Positions 10,421 to 19,722 are shown, numbered from the stretch's first letter. The stretch: DNA of 64,000 bases from Aequorivita capsosiphonis DSM 23843 (GCF_000429125.1 NZ_AUBG01000006.1:296508-360507); one strand, 5' to 3'. The notes: generated by a model from the letters alone, not told the origin. Program-made: numbers and translations.

Positions 10421-11278
10421 ATGAAAACACTTAAATATATATTCGCGCTTCTTATTCTTTCGGTTTCATTCGTTAGTTGTTCTTCAGACGACGATGAAAA
10501 CATCCCAATTGAAACAAATCCGGTAGAAGGATTAAATAAAATCTACGAGTTTTCCGAAGCGGATCATTCCGTAGAAATCTATTCAGAAAAACAAATCCTT
10601 GAAGTAGGTTACAATGAAATTTCTATAAGAATTAAAGATTTAACAAATGACAAATACATCACAAATGCCAGAGTAACTTGGATGCCGATGATGCATATGG
10701 CAACTATGGAGCATTCTGCCCCCCATAGTATGTTGAGTAATTCAGAAGAAAGTTCAGTTTATAAAGCACATATCGTTTTCCAAATGGCAAGCAACGATAC
10801 GGAATACTGGGATTTAAGGCTTAATTATTCAGTGAACGGTCAGCCAATGGAGAAAGAATTTAGCATTAGCGTAGTGCAGCCCGCGGATGGTTTGAAGAAA
10901 ACACAGGTATTTACAGGAAGTGACGATACCAAGTATGTTTTGGCTTTTATAAATCCAAAAGCCCCTAAAGTTGCGCTGAATGATATGCAAGCTGTGCTTT
11001 ACAAAATGGAAAGTATGGTGAGTTTCCCAGTTGTTGAAAATTATAAAATAACTGTGGATCCAAGAATGCCAGGAATGGGTAATCACAGTTCCCCAAATAA
11101 TCAAGATCTTACTTACAATGCTGCGACAAAGAAATATGAGGGAAAACTATCACTGACCATGACTGGTTTCTGGAAGATTAATATGAAGCTTTTGAATGAA
11201 AATGGAGTGGTTTTAAAAGGTGAAGATGTTACAGAAGACCATCTAACGAGTAGTTTGTACTTTGAGCTGGAATTCTAA
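10421..11278 (+). CDS. Met/His-rich surface lipoprotein, tandem FixH/YtkA-like domains
   Basis: 285 residues, 21 nt after the receptor, so the same operon. The lipobox FVSC is followed by SSDDDE, an acidic run like the lipoprotein export signals that send Bacteroidota lipoproteins to the cell surface. Two similar beta domains follow, about residues 45-155 and 160-285. Each has a Met/His cluster at the same place: WMPMMHMATMEHSAPHS in the first and DPRMPGMGNHSSPNN in the second. Such clusters bind Cu(I)/Cu(II) in YtkA/FixH-type proteins. I infer that it captures copper at the surface and passes it to the receptor. The domain family call is moderate. Confidence 0.75.
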   Translation: MKTLKYIFALLILSVSFVSCSSDDDENIPIETNPVEGLNKIYEFSEADHSVEIYSEKQILEVGYNEISIRIKDLTNDKYITNARVTWMPMMHMATMEHSAPHSMLSNSEESSVYKAHIVFQMASNDTEYWDLRLNYSVNGQPMEKEFSISVVQPADGLKKTQVFTGSDDTKYVLAFINPKAPKVALNDMQAVLYKMESMVSFPVVENYKITVDPRMPGMGNHSSPNNQDLTYNAATKKYEGKLSLTMTGFWKINMKLLNENGVVLKGEDVTEDHLTSSLYFELEF

Positions 11279-11344
11279 AATAGGACTTAGGATGAAATGA
11301 TCTTCCTTAAGCTAGTAGGCGTAAGACATAAGAATAACTTTTTA

Positions 11345-11380
11345 GTCTTACGTCTTATGTCTCACTGTCCTATGTCTTTT
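11345..11380. repeat. Heptamer array GTCTTAY (5 units)
   Basis: Five consecutive 7-bp units (GTCTTAC, GTCTTAT, GTCTCAC, one-base slip, GTCCTAT, GTCTTTT). An inverted relative of the first two units (GTAAGACATAAGA) lies about 25 bp upstream, so the DNA can also fold as a hairpin. Related units occur at 17073-17094 and 57976-58091. Confidence 0.7.
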
Positions 11381-11393
11381 GAAGTTATTTTTC

Positions 11394-11401
11394 TATATTT
11401 G
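11394..11401 (+). promoter_or_regulatory. -7 box TATATTTG
   Basis: An exact TAnnTTTG match. The next GTG (11406) is 5 nt after its last base, as at 7879 and 29678, which points to a leaderless mRNA. No -33 element at good spacing is seen; a TTTTG lies only 12 nt upstream. Confidence 0.5.
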
Positions 11402-11405
11402 GCGC

Positions 11406-12035
11406 GTGAACTGGAGATGGTACATTACCGGAGTAATAGTTGCGCTTGCTTTTTTTGGCATGAGCCTAGGCCAATCAACAACAAACCCGAATCAGGAGAT
11501 TGTTGTTCGGTTTAATGCTGCGTCTATAAATTCTGATGAGGTACAGCTAGCAATTGCCGATATACGAAGCCAGTTAAAGTCTATAGGCATAGAAAATGTT
11601 CACGTTTCAGAAATTGTAAACGGCAAATTAAAAGTAACTTACTTTAGTGATAAGGATGTTGCCGTAATAAAGGATTTATTTCTTCATCAAAACAAACTTC
11701 AACTTGGGGATACGGCTTTCAATGAAAAAGAAGGGCCTTCAAAATTACCTTTTAATAAAAACTCCAACACCTATAAACTTGATGTAATTAAAATTCAGCA
11801 GAATCCTAATTCTGATGTAGGTTTTCACGGTACCCTTGTTGATATTAAGTCTTTAAATGATCAATATTTAAAGCCGATAGTATCTCTGGCTACTTCTGAA
11901 GTGACTTTTAGTTTAAAATATTTGATTAAAAGGGAAGCTTGTAAAATCTATCCAGATATAAGGCTTTTAATAAACAATTCTGCATATAAAATTCCTGAAG
12001 TTAGGGCGGGGCCTCTTGCCCAGGAATTTTTCTAA
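11406..12035 (+). CDS. Membrane-anchored protein of unknown function upstream of secDF
   Basis: About 209 residues. One N-terminal membrane segment (YITGVIVALAFFGMSLGQ) is followed by a periplasmic domain that begins NQEIVVRFN. The pattern ASINSDEVQLAIADIRSQLKSIGIENVHVSEIVNGKLKVTYFS looks like a ferredoxin-like alpha/beta fold similar to the start of the SecD P1 domain, but that is only a visual resemblance. I know no name for it. An upstream in-frame TTG at 11379 lies in a heptamer repeat and before the -7 box, so the GTG at 11406 is preferred. Its place directly before secDF may hint at a link with protein export. Confidence 0.6.
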   Translation: MNWRWYITGVIVALAFFGMSLGQSTTNPNQEIVVRFNAASINSDEVQLAIADIRSQLKSIGIENVHVSEIVNGKLKVTYFSDKDVAVIKDLFLHQNKLQLGDTAFNEKEGPSKLPFNKNSNTYKLDVIKIQQNPNSDVGFHGTLVDIKSLNDQYLKPIVSLATSEVTFSLKYLIKREACKIYPDIRLLINNSAYKIPEVRAGPLAQEFF

Positions 12036-12160
12036 CGAAACTTTAGTAAAAAAAATCAGTCAAAAATTGATAAAAACGAACTTGTTTTTTCAATTGAAAG
12101 ATGTACTTGTGTTTCGAAATTCCTATCACTTCAAAAATTAATTTTAAACAATCATCAAAA

Positions 12161-12191
12161 TTGTCAGATTAAACCGTAAATCATATATTTG
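12161..12191 (+). promoter_or_regulatory. secDF promoter
   Basis: TTG at 12161-12163, 20-nt spacer, exact TATATTTG at 12184-12191. This is a textbook Bacteroidota sigma-A promoter and gives a leader of about 45 nt before the secDF ATG. Confidence 0.8.
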
Positions 12192-12240
12192 CGCGCCCAA
12201 AATATGGGCTAATAAAAAAATCTGACCAAAAAACATACAC

Positions 12241-15200
12241 ATGCAAAACAAAGGATTAATTACTGTATTTGCCATCCTCTTTGGACTGGTGAGTATTTAT
12301 CAGCTTTCTTTTACGTTTGTTGCCAGCAAGGTAGAAGGTAATGCTAAGGAATTTGCGCAAAGCAAATTTTCTGAAGATGAGCCCCACGAACGGGAAGCCG
12401 CGGCAGCACGTTACTTAGATTCTGTAGCTACAAGCCCAGTATTCTTAGGGATAGATTACAAGACAGCTCAAGAAAAGGAATTGAATAAAGGTCTTGACCT
12501 TAAAGGTGGGATTAACGTTATTCTTCAAGTTTCTGTAAAAGATATCTTGAAAGGACTTGCAAACCATACTAAAGACCCTGCTTTTAACCAGGCTTTAGAG
12601 AAAGCGTCTGAACTTCAACAAAACAGTCAAGATACTTACCTCGAATTGTTTTTCAAGGCATTTGACGAGATTCCCGGCGAAAATAATCTTGCATCTCCAG
12701 ACATCTTCTTCAATAAAAATCTTGAAGATGATATAAACGTGGGAATGACCAATTCTCAAGTTAAAACAGTTATTGAAAGAAAAGTTGACGAGTCTATTAC
12801 TTCTGCTTTTGAGGTTTTAAGAAAACGTATCGATAAATTTGGGGTTACTCAGCCAAACATTCAACGTTTAGGTAAATCAGCAAGAATACTTGTAGAGCTT
12901 CCTGGAGCAAAAGATGTTAGTAGAGTTAGGAAGTTACTTCAAAGTACTGCCCAACTTGAATTCTGGGATGTTTACAAATTTGAAGATGTTGCTGGTTTCC
13001 TTCAAGCTGCCGATACTAAAGCAGGTGAGATAGAAATGGCGAAAGCTGGTGCTGAAACTGAAACCACTAAGCCTGTGGTAGATTCTACGGAAACAGAAGA
13101 AGATGACGTGAGCAAGCTATTGGGCGGACAAGATGTGAATGATTCTCTTGTTGATGACAATAAGGCGAACCCAATACTTTCAAAAATGGTTTCATTAGGT
13201 ACTCAAGGAGGTCCTGTGATCGCTGTTTTTAGATTAAAGGATACTGCAACAATCAATGCTTATTTGCGCAATCCTCAAATAAAATCATTGTTGCCAAACG
13301 AACTTCGTTTTGCTAAACTAGTTTGGGGATTGCCAGAAAGCAATCCACAATTGAACGGAGAAGAAACAACTGCTTTATATGCATTGAAAGGAAACCGTGA
13401 CAATGTTCCACCACTAGGAGGGAGTGTAGTTGTTGATGCAAGCCAAGAATATGACAACTTGAGCCGCGTAGTGGTTTCTATGCAAATGAATGGTCAAGGT
13501 GCTAAAATTTGGGAACAAATGACTGGTGATGCATACCAAAATCAAAGTCAAATTGCTATTGTTCTAGATGATATTGTTTATTCTGCTCCAGGTGTAACAT
13601 CTGGTCCAATCGCGGGTGGACGAAGCCAAATTTCAGGAAATTTCACTGTACCACAAGGTCAGGATTTAGCGAATGTTTTGCGTGCAGGTAAATTGCCTGC
13701 TTCTGCAGAGATTCTTCAAGGAGAGGTTGTAGGACCAACATTGGGTCATGAAGCTATTAATAGTGGGGTTATGTCCTTCTTGCTTGCACTTGGGATTGTA
13801 CTTTTATGGATGATCTTCTACTACGGAAAAGCAGGTATTTTTGCCGATATCGCTTTGATGGTAAACATTTTGTTCATCTTCGGAATATTAGCCGGACTTG
13901 GTGCGGTACTAACGCTACCTGGTATTGCCGGTATTGTATTGACAATTGGTATGTCTGTGGATGCGAACGTGCTGATCTTTGAGCGTATTAAGGAGGAGCT
14001 CGCAAAAGGTAAGGCACAGAAAGATGCCATTAAAGATGGTTTCAACAATGCACTTTCCTCTATTCTTGATGCCAACATCACTACGGGTCTTACCGGTTTG
14101 ATACTTTTGGTTTTTGGAACTGGACCAATCCAAGGTTTTGCAACTACCTTATTAATTGGTATCGCAACTGCTTTATTTACTTCCATTTTCATTACAAGAC
14201 TGTTTATTGATAGTTATACCAAAAACGGTAAGGCATTGCCTTGTTCTACTTCATTGACGAAAAATCTTTTCACCGATGTGCATATCCAGTTCCTGAAAAA
14301 GCGTAAGATTGCTTATATCTTTTCTGCTATCATGATTTTGGTAAGTCTTACATCTTTATTTACCATTGGTTTAAACCAAGGTGTTGATTTTGTTGGTGGG
14401 CGTACTTATACCGTTCGTTTCGCGAAAGATGTAAACTCGGCTGAAATTCAAGACGATCTTATTAAGACCTTTGGAAGTGCCGAAGCTAAGACTTATGGTG
14501 GAGATAATCAGTTAAAGATAACAACCAAATATAAGGTTGAAGAAACTGGAACAGACGTGGATAACGAAATAGAGCATATGTTGTTCGAAACCGTGAAAAA
14601 GGAGATGCCGGCAGATATGACCTATGAAGAGTTTGTAGGTGATAGTGAGGGTAAGACTATTGGTAGAATGGAATCGTATAAAGTGAGTCCAACTATTGCA
14701 GATAATATTAAGAAGGATTCCTTCTGGGCTGTACTTGGAGCATTGTTAGTGATGTTTCTTTACATCTTGTTGCGTTTTAGAAAATGGCAGTTTGGTCTTG
14801 GGGCTGTTGCGGCAATTTTTCACGATGTGTTGATTGTTCTTGGTATTTTCTCACTAACCTATAGATTTATGCCTTTCAGCATGGAGATTGACCAAGCGTT
14901 TATTGCGGCCATCCTTACGGTGGTGGGTTACTCTCTGAATGATACGGTTATTGTATTTGACCGTATTCGTGAGTACTTTGGAGAGCATCCAAACTGGAAA
15001 ATGGGTAAAATTGTTGACGTTGCCTTGAATAGTACATTAGGAAGAACCTTGAATACTTCATTTACAACTCTTGTGGTATTGTTGTGTATGTTCTTCTTTG
15101 GAGCAGAGTCTATACGCGGATTGCTATTTGCTATTATCGTAGGTATCTTTGTGGGTACCTATTCATCATTGTTTATTGCAACGCCACTTATGTATGACAG

Positions 15201-15267
15201 TGTGAAACGTAAAAAGGTTGAAGATCTAGTTAAAAAGAAAGAAGAGGAACCGGTTTTAGAGGCCTAA
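12241..15267 (+). CDS. secDF: Protein translocase SecDF fusion
   Basis: A 1008-residue fusion of SecD and SecF, the proton-driven accessory of the Sec translocon that pulls proteins across the inner membrane. The SecD half has one N-terminal membrane helix, the periplasmic P1 domain with LNKGLDLKGGINVILQVS (about residues 75-95), and the RND-type membrane block with GMSVDANVLIFERIKEEL. The SecF half starts near residue 690 and carries NQGVDFVGGRTYTVRF and VGYSLNDTVIVFDRIRE. Fused SecDF is usual in Bacteroidota. A low-complexity acidic insert (about residues 265-315) lies in the SecD periplasmic domain. It has its own promoter and terminator. Confidence 0.96.
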   Translation: MQNKGLITVFAILFGLVSIYQLSFTFVASKVEGNAKEFAQSKFSEDEPHEREAAAARYLDSVATSPVFLGIDYKTAQEKELNKGLDLKGGINVILQVSVKDILKGLANHTKDPAFNQALEKASELQQNSQDTYLELFFKAFDEIPGENNLASPDIFFNKNLEDDINVGMTNSQVKTVIERKVDESITSAFEVLRKRIDKFGVTQPNIQRLGKSARILVELPGAKDVSRVRKLLQSTAQLEFWDVYKFEDVAGFLQAADTKAGEIEMAKAGAETETTKPVVDSTETEEDDVSKLLGGQDVNDSLVDDNKANPILSKMVSLGTQGGPVIAVFRLKDTATINAYLRNPQIKSLLPNELRFAKLVWGLPESNPQLNGEETTALYALKGNRDNVPPLGGSVVVDASQEYDNLSRVVVSMQMNGQGAKIWEQMTGDAYQNQSQIAIVLDDIVYSAPGVTSGPIAGGRSQISGNFTVPQGQDLANVLRAGKLPASAEILQGEVVGPTLGHEAINSGVMSFLLALGIVLLWMIFYYGKAGIFADIALMVNILFIFGILAGLGAVLTLPGIAGIVLTIGMSVDANVLIFERIKEELAKGKAQKDAIKDGFNNALSSILDANITTGLTGLILLVFGTGPIQGFATTLLIGIATALFTSIFITRLFIDSYTKNGKALPCSTSLTKNLFTDVHIQFLKKRKIAYIFSAIMILVSLTSLFTIGLNQGVDFVGGRTYTVRFAKDVNSAEIQDDLIKTFGSAEAKTYGGDNQLKITTKYKVEETGTDVDNEIEHMLFETVKKEMPADMTYEEFVGDSEGKTIGRMESYKVSPTIADNIKKDSFWAVLGALLVMFLYILLRFRKWQFGLGAVAAIFHDVLIVLGIFSLTYRFMPFSMEIDQAFIAAILTVVGYSLNDTVIVFDRIREYFGEHPNWKMGKIVDVALNSTLGRTLNTSFTTLVVLLCMFFFGAESIRGLLFAIIVGIFVGTYSSLFIATPLMYDSVKRKKVEDLVKKKEEEPVLEA

Positions 15268-15290
15268 GCTTCTCCTTTCTTAAGTAATAA

Positions 15291-15325
15291 AAAAGACCTT
15301 TCCATTAAGTTGGAAAGGTCTTTTT
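15291..15325 (+). terminator. secDF intrinsic terminator
   Basis: A perfect 14-bp stem (15291-15304 with 15311-15324), a TTAAGT loop and a T run, 24 nt after the secDF stop. Confidence 0.9.
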
Positions 15326-15463
15326 ATTTGTAGTAAGCACTAAATAAAAAATGTGCTTGATGTAATATGAAAAGTGTAAAGCTTATCGATTAAAAAATCT
15401 CAACTCCATATTGCGCTATACTTTGCAAGAATTAATCAATTGCTAAGCTTATTTAAGTAGGCG

Positions 15464-15964
15464 TTATTTATTATCGCGACTAAATTTCATCATATCACCT
15501 TTCTCAAGATTCCAAGTATCAGACAGGCCTGCATTTACTTCTAGCACATATTGCGAAGGTGCTTCTGATGGGAGTGAGGTTTCATCAAAAGCTTTGGCGT
15601 TTTTCTGAATGCTTGTTATTTCTTTTTTTGAATTTAAATAGATGATATCTAAAGGAATTTCCGTGTTCTTCATATAAAAAGATCGCGGCTGTTCCCTTGG
15701 AAAAATAAAAAGCATTCCGTGATTAGGTGCCATATTATGACGATACATTAGTCCCGTTTGGGTTTTATATTCGTCATCGGCAATTTCAATATCAAGCGTA
15801 GTAATTATGGAGTCGGTTTGAGCTTTTAATAAGCTAAGCTCCCCGTCTTTTGTAAAAGTAATCTCTTGGGTAAGGTTTTTACTTTCTGAAGTCGTTGCGT
15901 CTTTACAATTGTAGAAACTTAACATAGAAGCAAAAAGTGCTGCTGATATAAGTATTTTTTTCAT
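15464..15964 (-). CDS. DUF192 lipoprotein
   Basis: About 166 residues. The start at 15964 (MKKILISAALF) is preferred over an upstream codon at 15994, because it gives a standard lipoprotein signal with a Cys at SFYNC. The DUF192 domain fills the C-terminal two thirds, with TGLMYRHNMAPNHGMLFIFP, SFYMKNTEIPLDIIYLN and QYVLEVNAG. DUF192 proteins are small secreted beta proteins of unknown function. It lies 73 nt downstream of lgt on the same strand and may share its transcript. Confidence 0.85.
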   Translation of the reverse strand: MKKILISAALFASMLSFYNCKDATTSESKNLTQEITFTKDGELSLLKAQTDSIITTLDIEIADDEYKTQTGLMYRHNMAPNHGMLFIFPREQPRSFYMKNTEIPLDIIYLNSKKEITSIQKNAKAFDETSLPSEAPSQYVLEVNAGLSDTWNLEKGDMMKFSRDNK

Positions 15965-16037
15965 TTGAAGAAATATTAAACACCTCGAATACACAATTAT
16001 TTTCTAAATAATTATTCGTGAATTCGTGGTGATTTTA

Positions 16038-16967
16038 TTAATCAGTAATCGGTTTTTTTGAAGCTTTCCACATAATATAGATTCCCGCTATTATGAAAGG
16101 AACACTTAACCACTGTCCTGTCGATAATAAGCCGAGAGCAGATTCAAAGCCTCCTTGGCTCATCTTTACAAATTCCACCAAGAAACGCACCATAAAAAGA
16201 AGTATCAAGAATACCCCAAAAATATAACCAATTTGTTTTCTGCGTTCTGTTTTCCAATATAGATACCAACATACCAAAAATACAATCACATATCCTGCAG
16301 CTTCATACAATTGTGCTGGATGACGAAAAGGAATGGATTGAAGTAATTCGGAAAACTGAGGGTTATGCGCAATTGCGTCATAAGCTTTACTTGCGGGTTG
16401 AATCCCAGTTGCGTTAACGGCTTCTTGTGGTCTAATGCCTTCGTGCAAAAAGCGAACCCCCAAAGGAAAATCGCCACAAGGCTTACCGATGATTTCAGAA
16501 TTCATAAAATTCCCGATTCGAACGAAAATTCCACCTGCTGCCACCGCAATTACAATACGATCCATGATCCACAAAAATGGTTTTTTAATAACATTTTTAG
16601 TGTAAAAATACATGGCAATAAGGATCCCGATTGCCGCCCCGTGACTTGCCAAACCTTGAAAGCCTGTAAACTCAAATTCCGGAACTGTACTTATAGGAAG
16701 AAATACGGAAAGTGGATCTTCTACAAAAAGTTCGGGTTGATAAAAAATAACATGCCCCAATCTGGCGCCAGCTAAGGTAGCAACTACCATATAGATAAAA
16801 AGACTGTCCAGCTTTTCCTGGGATAAGCCTTCGCGTTCATAAATCTTTTTAGTGAGAATCCAGCCTAAAGTAAAGGCTACCACAAACATCAGGCTGTAGT
16901 AACGGATCATAAAAAAGCCAAGATCAATTCCTTCGGAAGGATTCCAGGTAAAACTTAAATAGTGCAT
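16038..16967 (-). CDS. lgt: Prolipoprotein diacylglyceryl transferase
   Basis: This 309-residue inner-membrane enzyme attaches diacylglycerol from phosphatidylglycerol to the lipobox cysteine, the first step in lipoprotein maturation. About seven membrane segments are visible. GLASHGAAIGIL carries the catalytic His, the Lgt signature appears as RIGNFMNSEIIGKPC, and RHPAQLYEA holds the late conserved Arg. The insert between the signature and RHPAQ is longer than in E. coli, as is common in Bacteroidota. Many lipoproteins in this window are its substrates. Confidence 0.95.
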   Translation of the reverse strand: MHYLSFTWNPSEGIDLGFFMIRYYSLMFVVAFTLGWILTKKIYEREGLSQEKLDSLFIYMVVATLAGARLGHVIFYQPELFVEDPLSVFLPISTVPEFEFTGFQGLASHGAAIGILIAMYFYTKNVIKKPFLWIMDRIVIAVAAGGIFVRIGNFMNSEIIGKPCGDFPLGVRFLHEGIRPQEAVNATGIQPASKAYDAIAHNPQFSELLQSIPFRHPAQLYEAAGYVIVFLVCWYLYWKTERRKQIGYIFGVFLILLFMVRFLVEFVKMSQGGFESALGLLSTGQWLSVPFIIAGIYIMWKASKKPITD

Positions 16968-16990
16968 ATTGAAGGTTTTATTGCGCCGCG

Positions 16991-17023
16991 TAAAGATAAC
17001 AAAAGCGAAAAAGTATTGTGCAA
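16991..17023 (-). promoter_or_regulatory. Probable lgt promoter
   Basis: Minus-strand TTG (17021-17023), 22-nt spacer, TATCTTTA (16991-16998; last base off consensus). The leader would be about 20 nt. Confidence 0.45.
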
Positions 17024-17072
17024 CATATATTTAATTCTTTGATGATTGGTCATTGATGCGTAAAAAATGGAC

Positions 17073-17094
17073 GTAGGACGGTAAGACTTAGGAC
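17073..17094. repeat. Short heptamer array GTARGAC (3 units)
   Basis: GTAGGAC, one base, GTAAGAC, TTAGGAC: three 7-bp units that are the reverse complement of the GTCYTAC units at 11345-11380. They lie in the 224-bp gap between lgt and yidD, in which I see nothing else except the lgt promoter. Confidence 0.55.
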
Positions 17095-17191
17095 TAAAAA
17101 AGGAATGATAGTTGTTCGGAATTGAATGACTGATATCCTAAAGATTTTCGTTATATGTCTTAGATCAAATTGTTTAAAATCGTTTTCAAGA

Positions 17192-17431
17192 TCAATTATT
17201 ATTTTTTTTAGGCGGAACGGGATCATAACCAGAACCACCCCAAGGATTACAGCTGGCTATTCGTTTTGCTGCAAGCCAACCCCCTTTTAGCAATCCGTGC
17301 GTTTGTAATGCTTTCACCGCGTAATGCGAACAAGTGGGTGTGTATCTACAACTGGAAGGTAGCAAGGGTGAAATAAGAGTCTGATACCCTCTAATGAGTA
17401 AAATAAACGGATATGTAAAAACTTTTTTCAT
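17192..17431 (-). CDS. yidD: Membrane protein insertion efficiency factor YidD
   Basis: A 79-residue small basic, amphipathic protein of the inner membrane that aids YidC-dependent insertion. The family blocks are all present: [28 protein letters not shown] (about residues 14-41, three Cys) and [13 protein letters not shown] at the C-terminus. It lies 42 nt downstream of cysS and probably shares its transcript. Length is normal. Confidence 0.93.
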   Translation of the reverse strand: MKKVFTYPFILLIRGYQTLISPLLPSSCRYTPTCSHYAVKALQTHGLLKGGWLAAKRIASCNPWGGSGYDPVPPKKNNN

Positions 17432-17473
17432 AGAGTTACAGCGAGCAAATTCATCATCAACACCTCTTTGTGA

Positions 17474-18955
17474 CTAAAGGGAGCTCAAAGAAAAAGTAGT
17501 TCCGTCTTTCCCGTCTTTCAACTGAATTCCTTTTGCTGCAAGTTCATCGCGTATTTTATCGCTCATCGCAAAATCTTTATCTGCGCGAGCTTGGTTTCTC
17601 AACTGAATAAGAAGTTCAATGGCTGCGGAAAGTTTTTCGCTATCCTGAGATCCTTCCGAAGCATTATCCTGTAAGCCTAAAACATCAAAAAGAAAGTCGT
17701 CCATTGTTTTTTTGAAAATCTCCAAATCTTTTTTAGATATGGTTTCTTTTCCTTCGTTTAAAGCGTTTACAAACTTTACACTTTCAAACAGATGTGCTAT
17801 CAATATCGGACTGTTAAAATCGTCGTTCATGGCTTCATAACAAGAATTTCTCCAGCTTTCAATGTCAATGCTGCTTTTTGCAGAAGTAGGTGCTTCATCT
17901 AAAACTCTATGCGCATCCATCAATCGGTTATAGCCTTTTTCGGAAGCTTCCAAAGCCTCGCTACTAAAGTCGAGAATACTTCCGTAATGGGCTTGGTACA
18001 TGAAAAATTTGATAACCGTAGGAGAAAAGGGTTTGCTTAGAACATCATTCTCACCTGTAAACATATCATTTGGAAGAATAAAATTCCCGGTAGACTTCGA
18101 CATTTTTTTACCGTTAAGTGTAAGCATATTGGTATGCATCCAATAATTAACTGGCGAAGTGTGGTTGCAAGCCTCAGCCTGTGCAATCTCACATTCGTGA
18201 TGTGGAAATTTAAGATCCATTCCGCCGCCGTGAATATCGAAATTGTTGCCCAAATATTTTGTACTCATAGCAGTACATTCCAAATGCCAACCTGGAAAAC
18301 CTTCACTCCAAGGTGATGGCCAGCGCATAATGTGCTGTGGTTCGGCTTTTTTCCAAAGTGCAAAATCCTGCGGATTTTTCTTGTCGGTTTGTGCCGCAAG
18401 TTCCCGTGTATTGGATATCATATCTTCAAGGTTTCTACCGCTCAAAATTCCGTAGTTATTGGTCTCGTTGAACTTCATAACATCAAAATAGACAGAACCA
18501 TTTTTTTGGTAAGCAAAGCCTTCGGCTATAATTTTTTCAATAATAGCGATCTGTTCGTAAATATGCCCAGTGGCGGTAGGTTCAATACTTGGTGGCAACG
18601 CGTTGAATTTCGCCATGACCGTATGAAAGTCGACTGTGTATTTCTGGACCACTTCCATAGGTTCCAATTGCTCAAGTCGTGCTTTTTTTAAAATTGGGTC
18701 ATCACCACTTTCTCCGTCGTTTTCCAAATGTCCAGCATCCGTAATATTACGAACATAACGCACTTTATAACCCAAATGCTTTAAATATCTAAAAACCAAA
18801 TCGAAAGAAAGAAAAGTACGGCAATTTCCCAAATGTACGTTACTGTAAACCGTTGGTCCACAAACATACATTCCGATTGCGCCCTCATGGATAGGCGTGA
18901 ATTTTTCTTTGCTTTTGGTGAGCGAATTGTAAATATGGAGATCTTGATGTTTCAA
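17474..18955 (-). CDS. cysS: Cysteinyl-tRNA synthetase (TTG start)
   Basis: 493-residue class I synthetase charging tRNA-Cys. It shows [20 protein letters not shown] with the HIGH-like HLGN, zinc ligands in WHLECTAM and HHECEIAQ, and KMSKSTGNF for the KMSKS loop. The first in-frame ATG (M29) would remove the conserved HIYNSL block, and going upstream there is no ATG before an in-frame TAA, so translation must use the TTG at 18955 (or an upstream ATT/CTG). The region just upstream is a heptamer repeat (GTTTCAG units), which seems to have replaced the original start region. yidD follows. Confidence 0.94.
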   Translation of the reverse strand: MKHQDLHIYNSLTKSKEKFTPIHEGAIGMYVCGPTVYSNVHLGNCRTFLSFDLVFRYLKHLGYKVRYVRNITDAGHLENDGESGDDPILKKARLEQLEPMEVVQKYTVDFHTVMAKFNALPPSIEPTATGHIYEQIAIIEKIIAEGFAYQKNGSVYFDVMKFNETNNYGILSGRNLEDMISNTRELAAQTDKKNPQDFALWKKAEPQHIMRWPSPWSEGFPGWHLECTAMSTKYLGNNFDIHGGGMDLKFPHHECEIAQAEACNHTSPVNYWMHTNMLTLNGKKMSKSTGNFILPNDMFTGENDVLSKPFSPTVIKFFMYQAHYGSILDFSSEALEASEKGYNRLMDAHRVLDEAPTSAKSSIDIESWRNSCYEAMNDDFNSPILIAHLFESVKFVNALNEGKETISKKDLEIFKKTMDDFLFDVLGLQDNASEGSQDSEKLSAAIELLIQLRNQARADKDFAMSDKIRDELAAKGIQLKDGKDGTTFSLSSL

Positions 18956-18999
18956 AGTTTCAGGTTTCAGGTTTGGAATTTGGTGCTTTTAATTTGAAA
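18942..18999. repeat. Heptamer array plus AAGCACC half-hairpin
   Basis: The plus strand reads as degenerate 7-bp units (GTTTCAA, AGTTTCA, GGTTTCA, GGTTTGG, AATTTGG) and then TGCTTTT. This is the right arm of the AAGCACCAAATTCC hairpin family seen at 56-100 and 40960-41038. It covers the cysS start codon and most of the gap to folE. Confidence 0.55.
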
Positions 19000-19006
19000 T
19001 TTCTTC

Positions 19007-19684
19007 CTAGAAGTTCGTGTCCAGCTTTATATAATCCAAAAACTCTCTTCTCACTTCAGGTTTTTTAAAGGCGCCACCAAATTCACTAGTTACGGTGCTG
19101 CTGTCAATATCACGAATTCCGCGTGAGTTTACGCAAAGGTGTTTTGCATCAACTACACAGGCTACATCATCAGTGTTTAGGACTTTTTGTAGTTCTTTCA
19201 CTATTTGAATGGTGAGACGTTCCTGGACTTGTGGTCGTTTTGCATAGTAATCAACTATCCGGTTCATTTTGGAAAGTCCAACCACAGTGCCATTTGAGAT
19301 ATACGCAATATGCGCTTTTCCTACAATGGGAAGTAAGTGGTGTTCGCAAGTAGAGTAGAGGGTAATATTCTTTTCTACAAGCATTTCCTGATATTTGTAT
19401 TTATTTTCAAAAGTGCTTGCCTTTGGTTTTTTTTCTGGGTCAAGTCCCGAAAAAATCTCCTGTACAAACATTTTTGCCACGCGAGTTGGGGTGCCTTTAA
19501 GGCTGTCATCAGTTAAATCAAGCCCCAAAGTTTTCATTATATTTTGGACGTCTTTCTTAATACTGGCAATTTTTTCGATGTCGCTCAGTTCAAATGCATC
19601 AGTACGCATCGGGGTTTCTGTGGCGCTGCCGATATGGTCATTTCCCATGGCCTCTATCTCTTTAATTTGTTTTTCTAAATCCAT
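19007..19684 (-). CDS. folE: GTP cyclohydrolase I
   Basis: 225-residue enzyme converting GTP to 7,8-dihydroneopterin triphosphate, the first step of folate synthesis. Zinc and active-site residues are visible in STCEHHLLPIVGKAHIAYI (Cys, His) and in DVACVVDAKHLCVNSRGIRD (second Cys, then the SRGIRD substrate loop). RPQVQERLT is the conserved allosteric/active-site helix. The N-terminal 40 residues are variable. It lies 51 nt upstream of cysS on the same strand, so cotranscription folE-cysS-yidD is likely. Confidence 0.96.
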   Translation of the reverse strand: MDLEKQIKEIEAMGNDHIGSATETPMRTDAFELSDIEKIASIKKDVQNIMKTLGLDLTDDSLKGTPTRVAKMFVQEIFSGLDPEKKPKASTFENKYKYQEMLVEKNITLYSTCEHHLLPIVGKAHIAYISNGTVVGLSKMNRIVDYYAKRPQVQERLTIQIVKELQKVLNTDDVACVVDAKHLCVNSRGIRDIDSSTVTSEFGGAFKKPEVRREFLDYIKLDTNF

Positions 19685-19714
19685 TGAGTAAAAATATCTT
19701 TTCTAATAGGGCTG

Positions 19715-19722
19715 CAAAGATA
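19715..19722 (-). promoter_or_regulatory. folE -7 box TATCTTTG
   Basis: An exact TAnnTTTG on the minus strand, about 30 nt before the folE ATG. No convincing -33 TTG at 17-23 nt. Confidence 0.5.

Noticed and set aside
11297..11515. 72-codon frame over the heptamer array
   Set aside because: Different frame from the real gene at 11406; its sequence simply reflects repeat DNA and the promoter.
13821..14192. 123-codon frame antisense to secDF
   Set aside because: Lies wholly within the conserved RND membrane block of SecD.
16365..16775. 136-codon open frame antisense to lgt
   Set aside because: Cys/His/Asn-rich composition is typical of a reverse-frame shadow; lgt is firmly assigned on the other strand.
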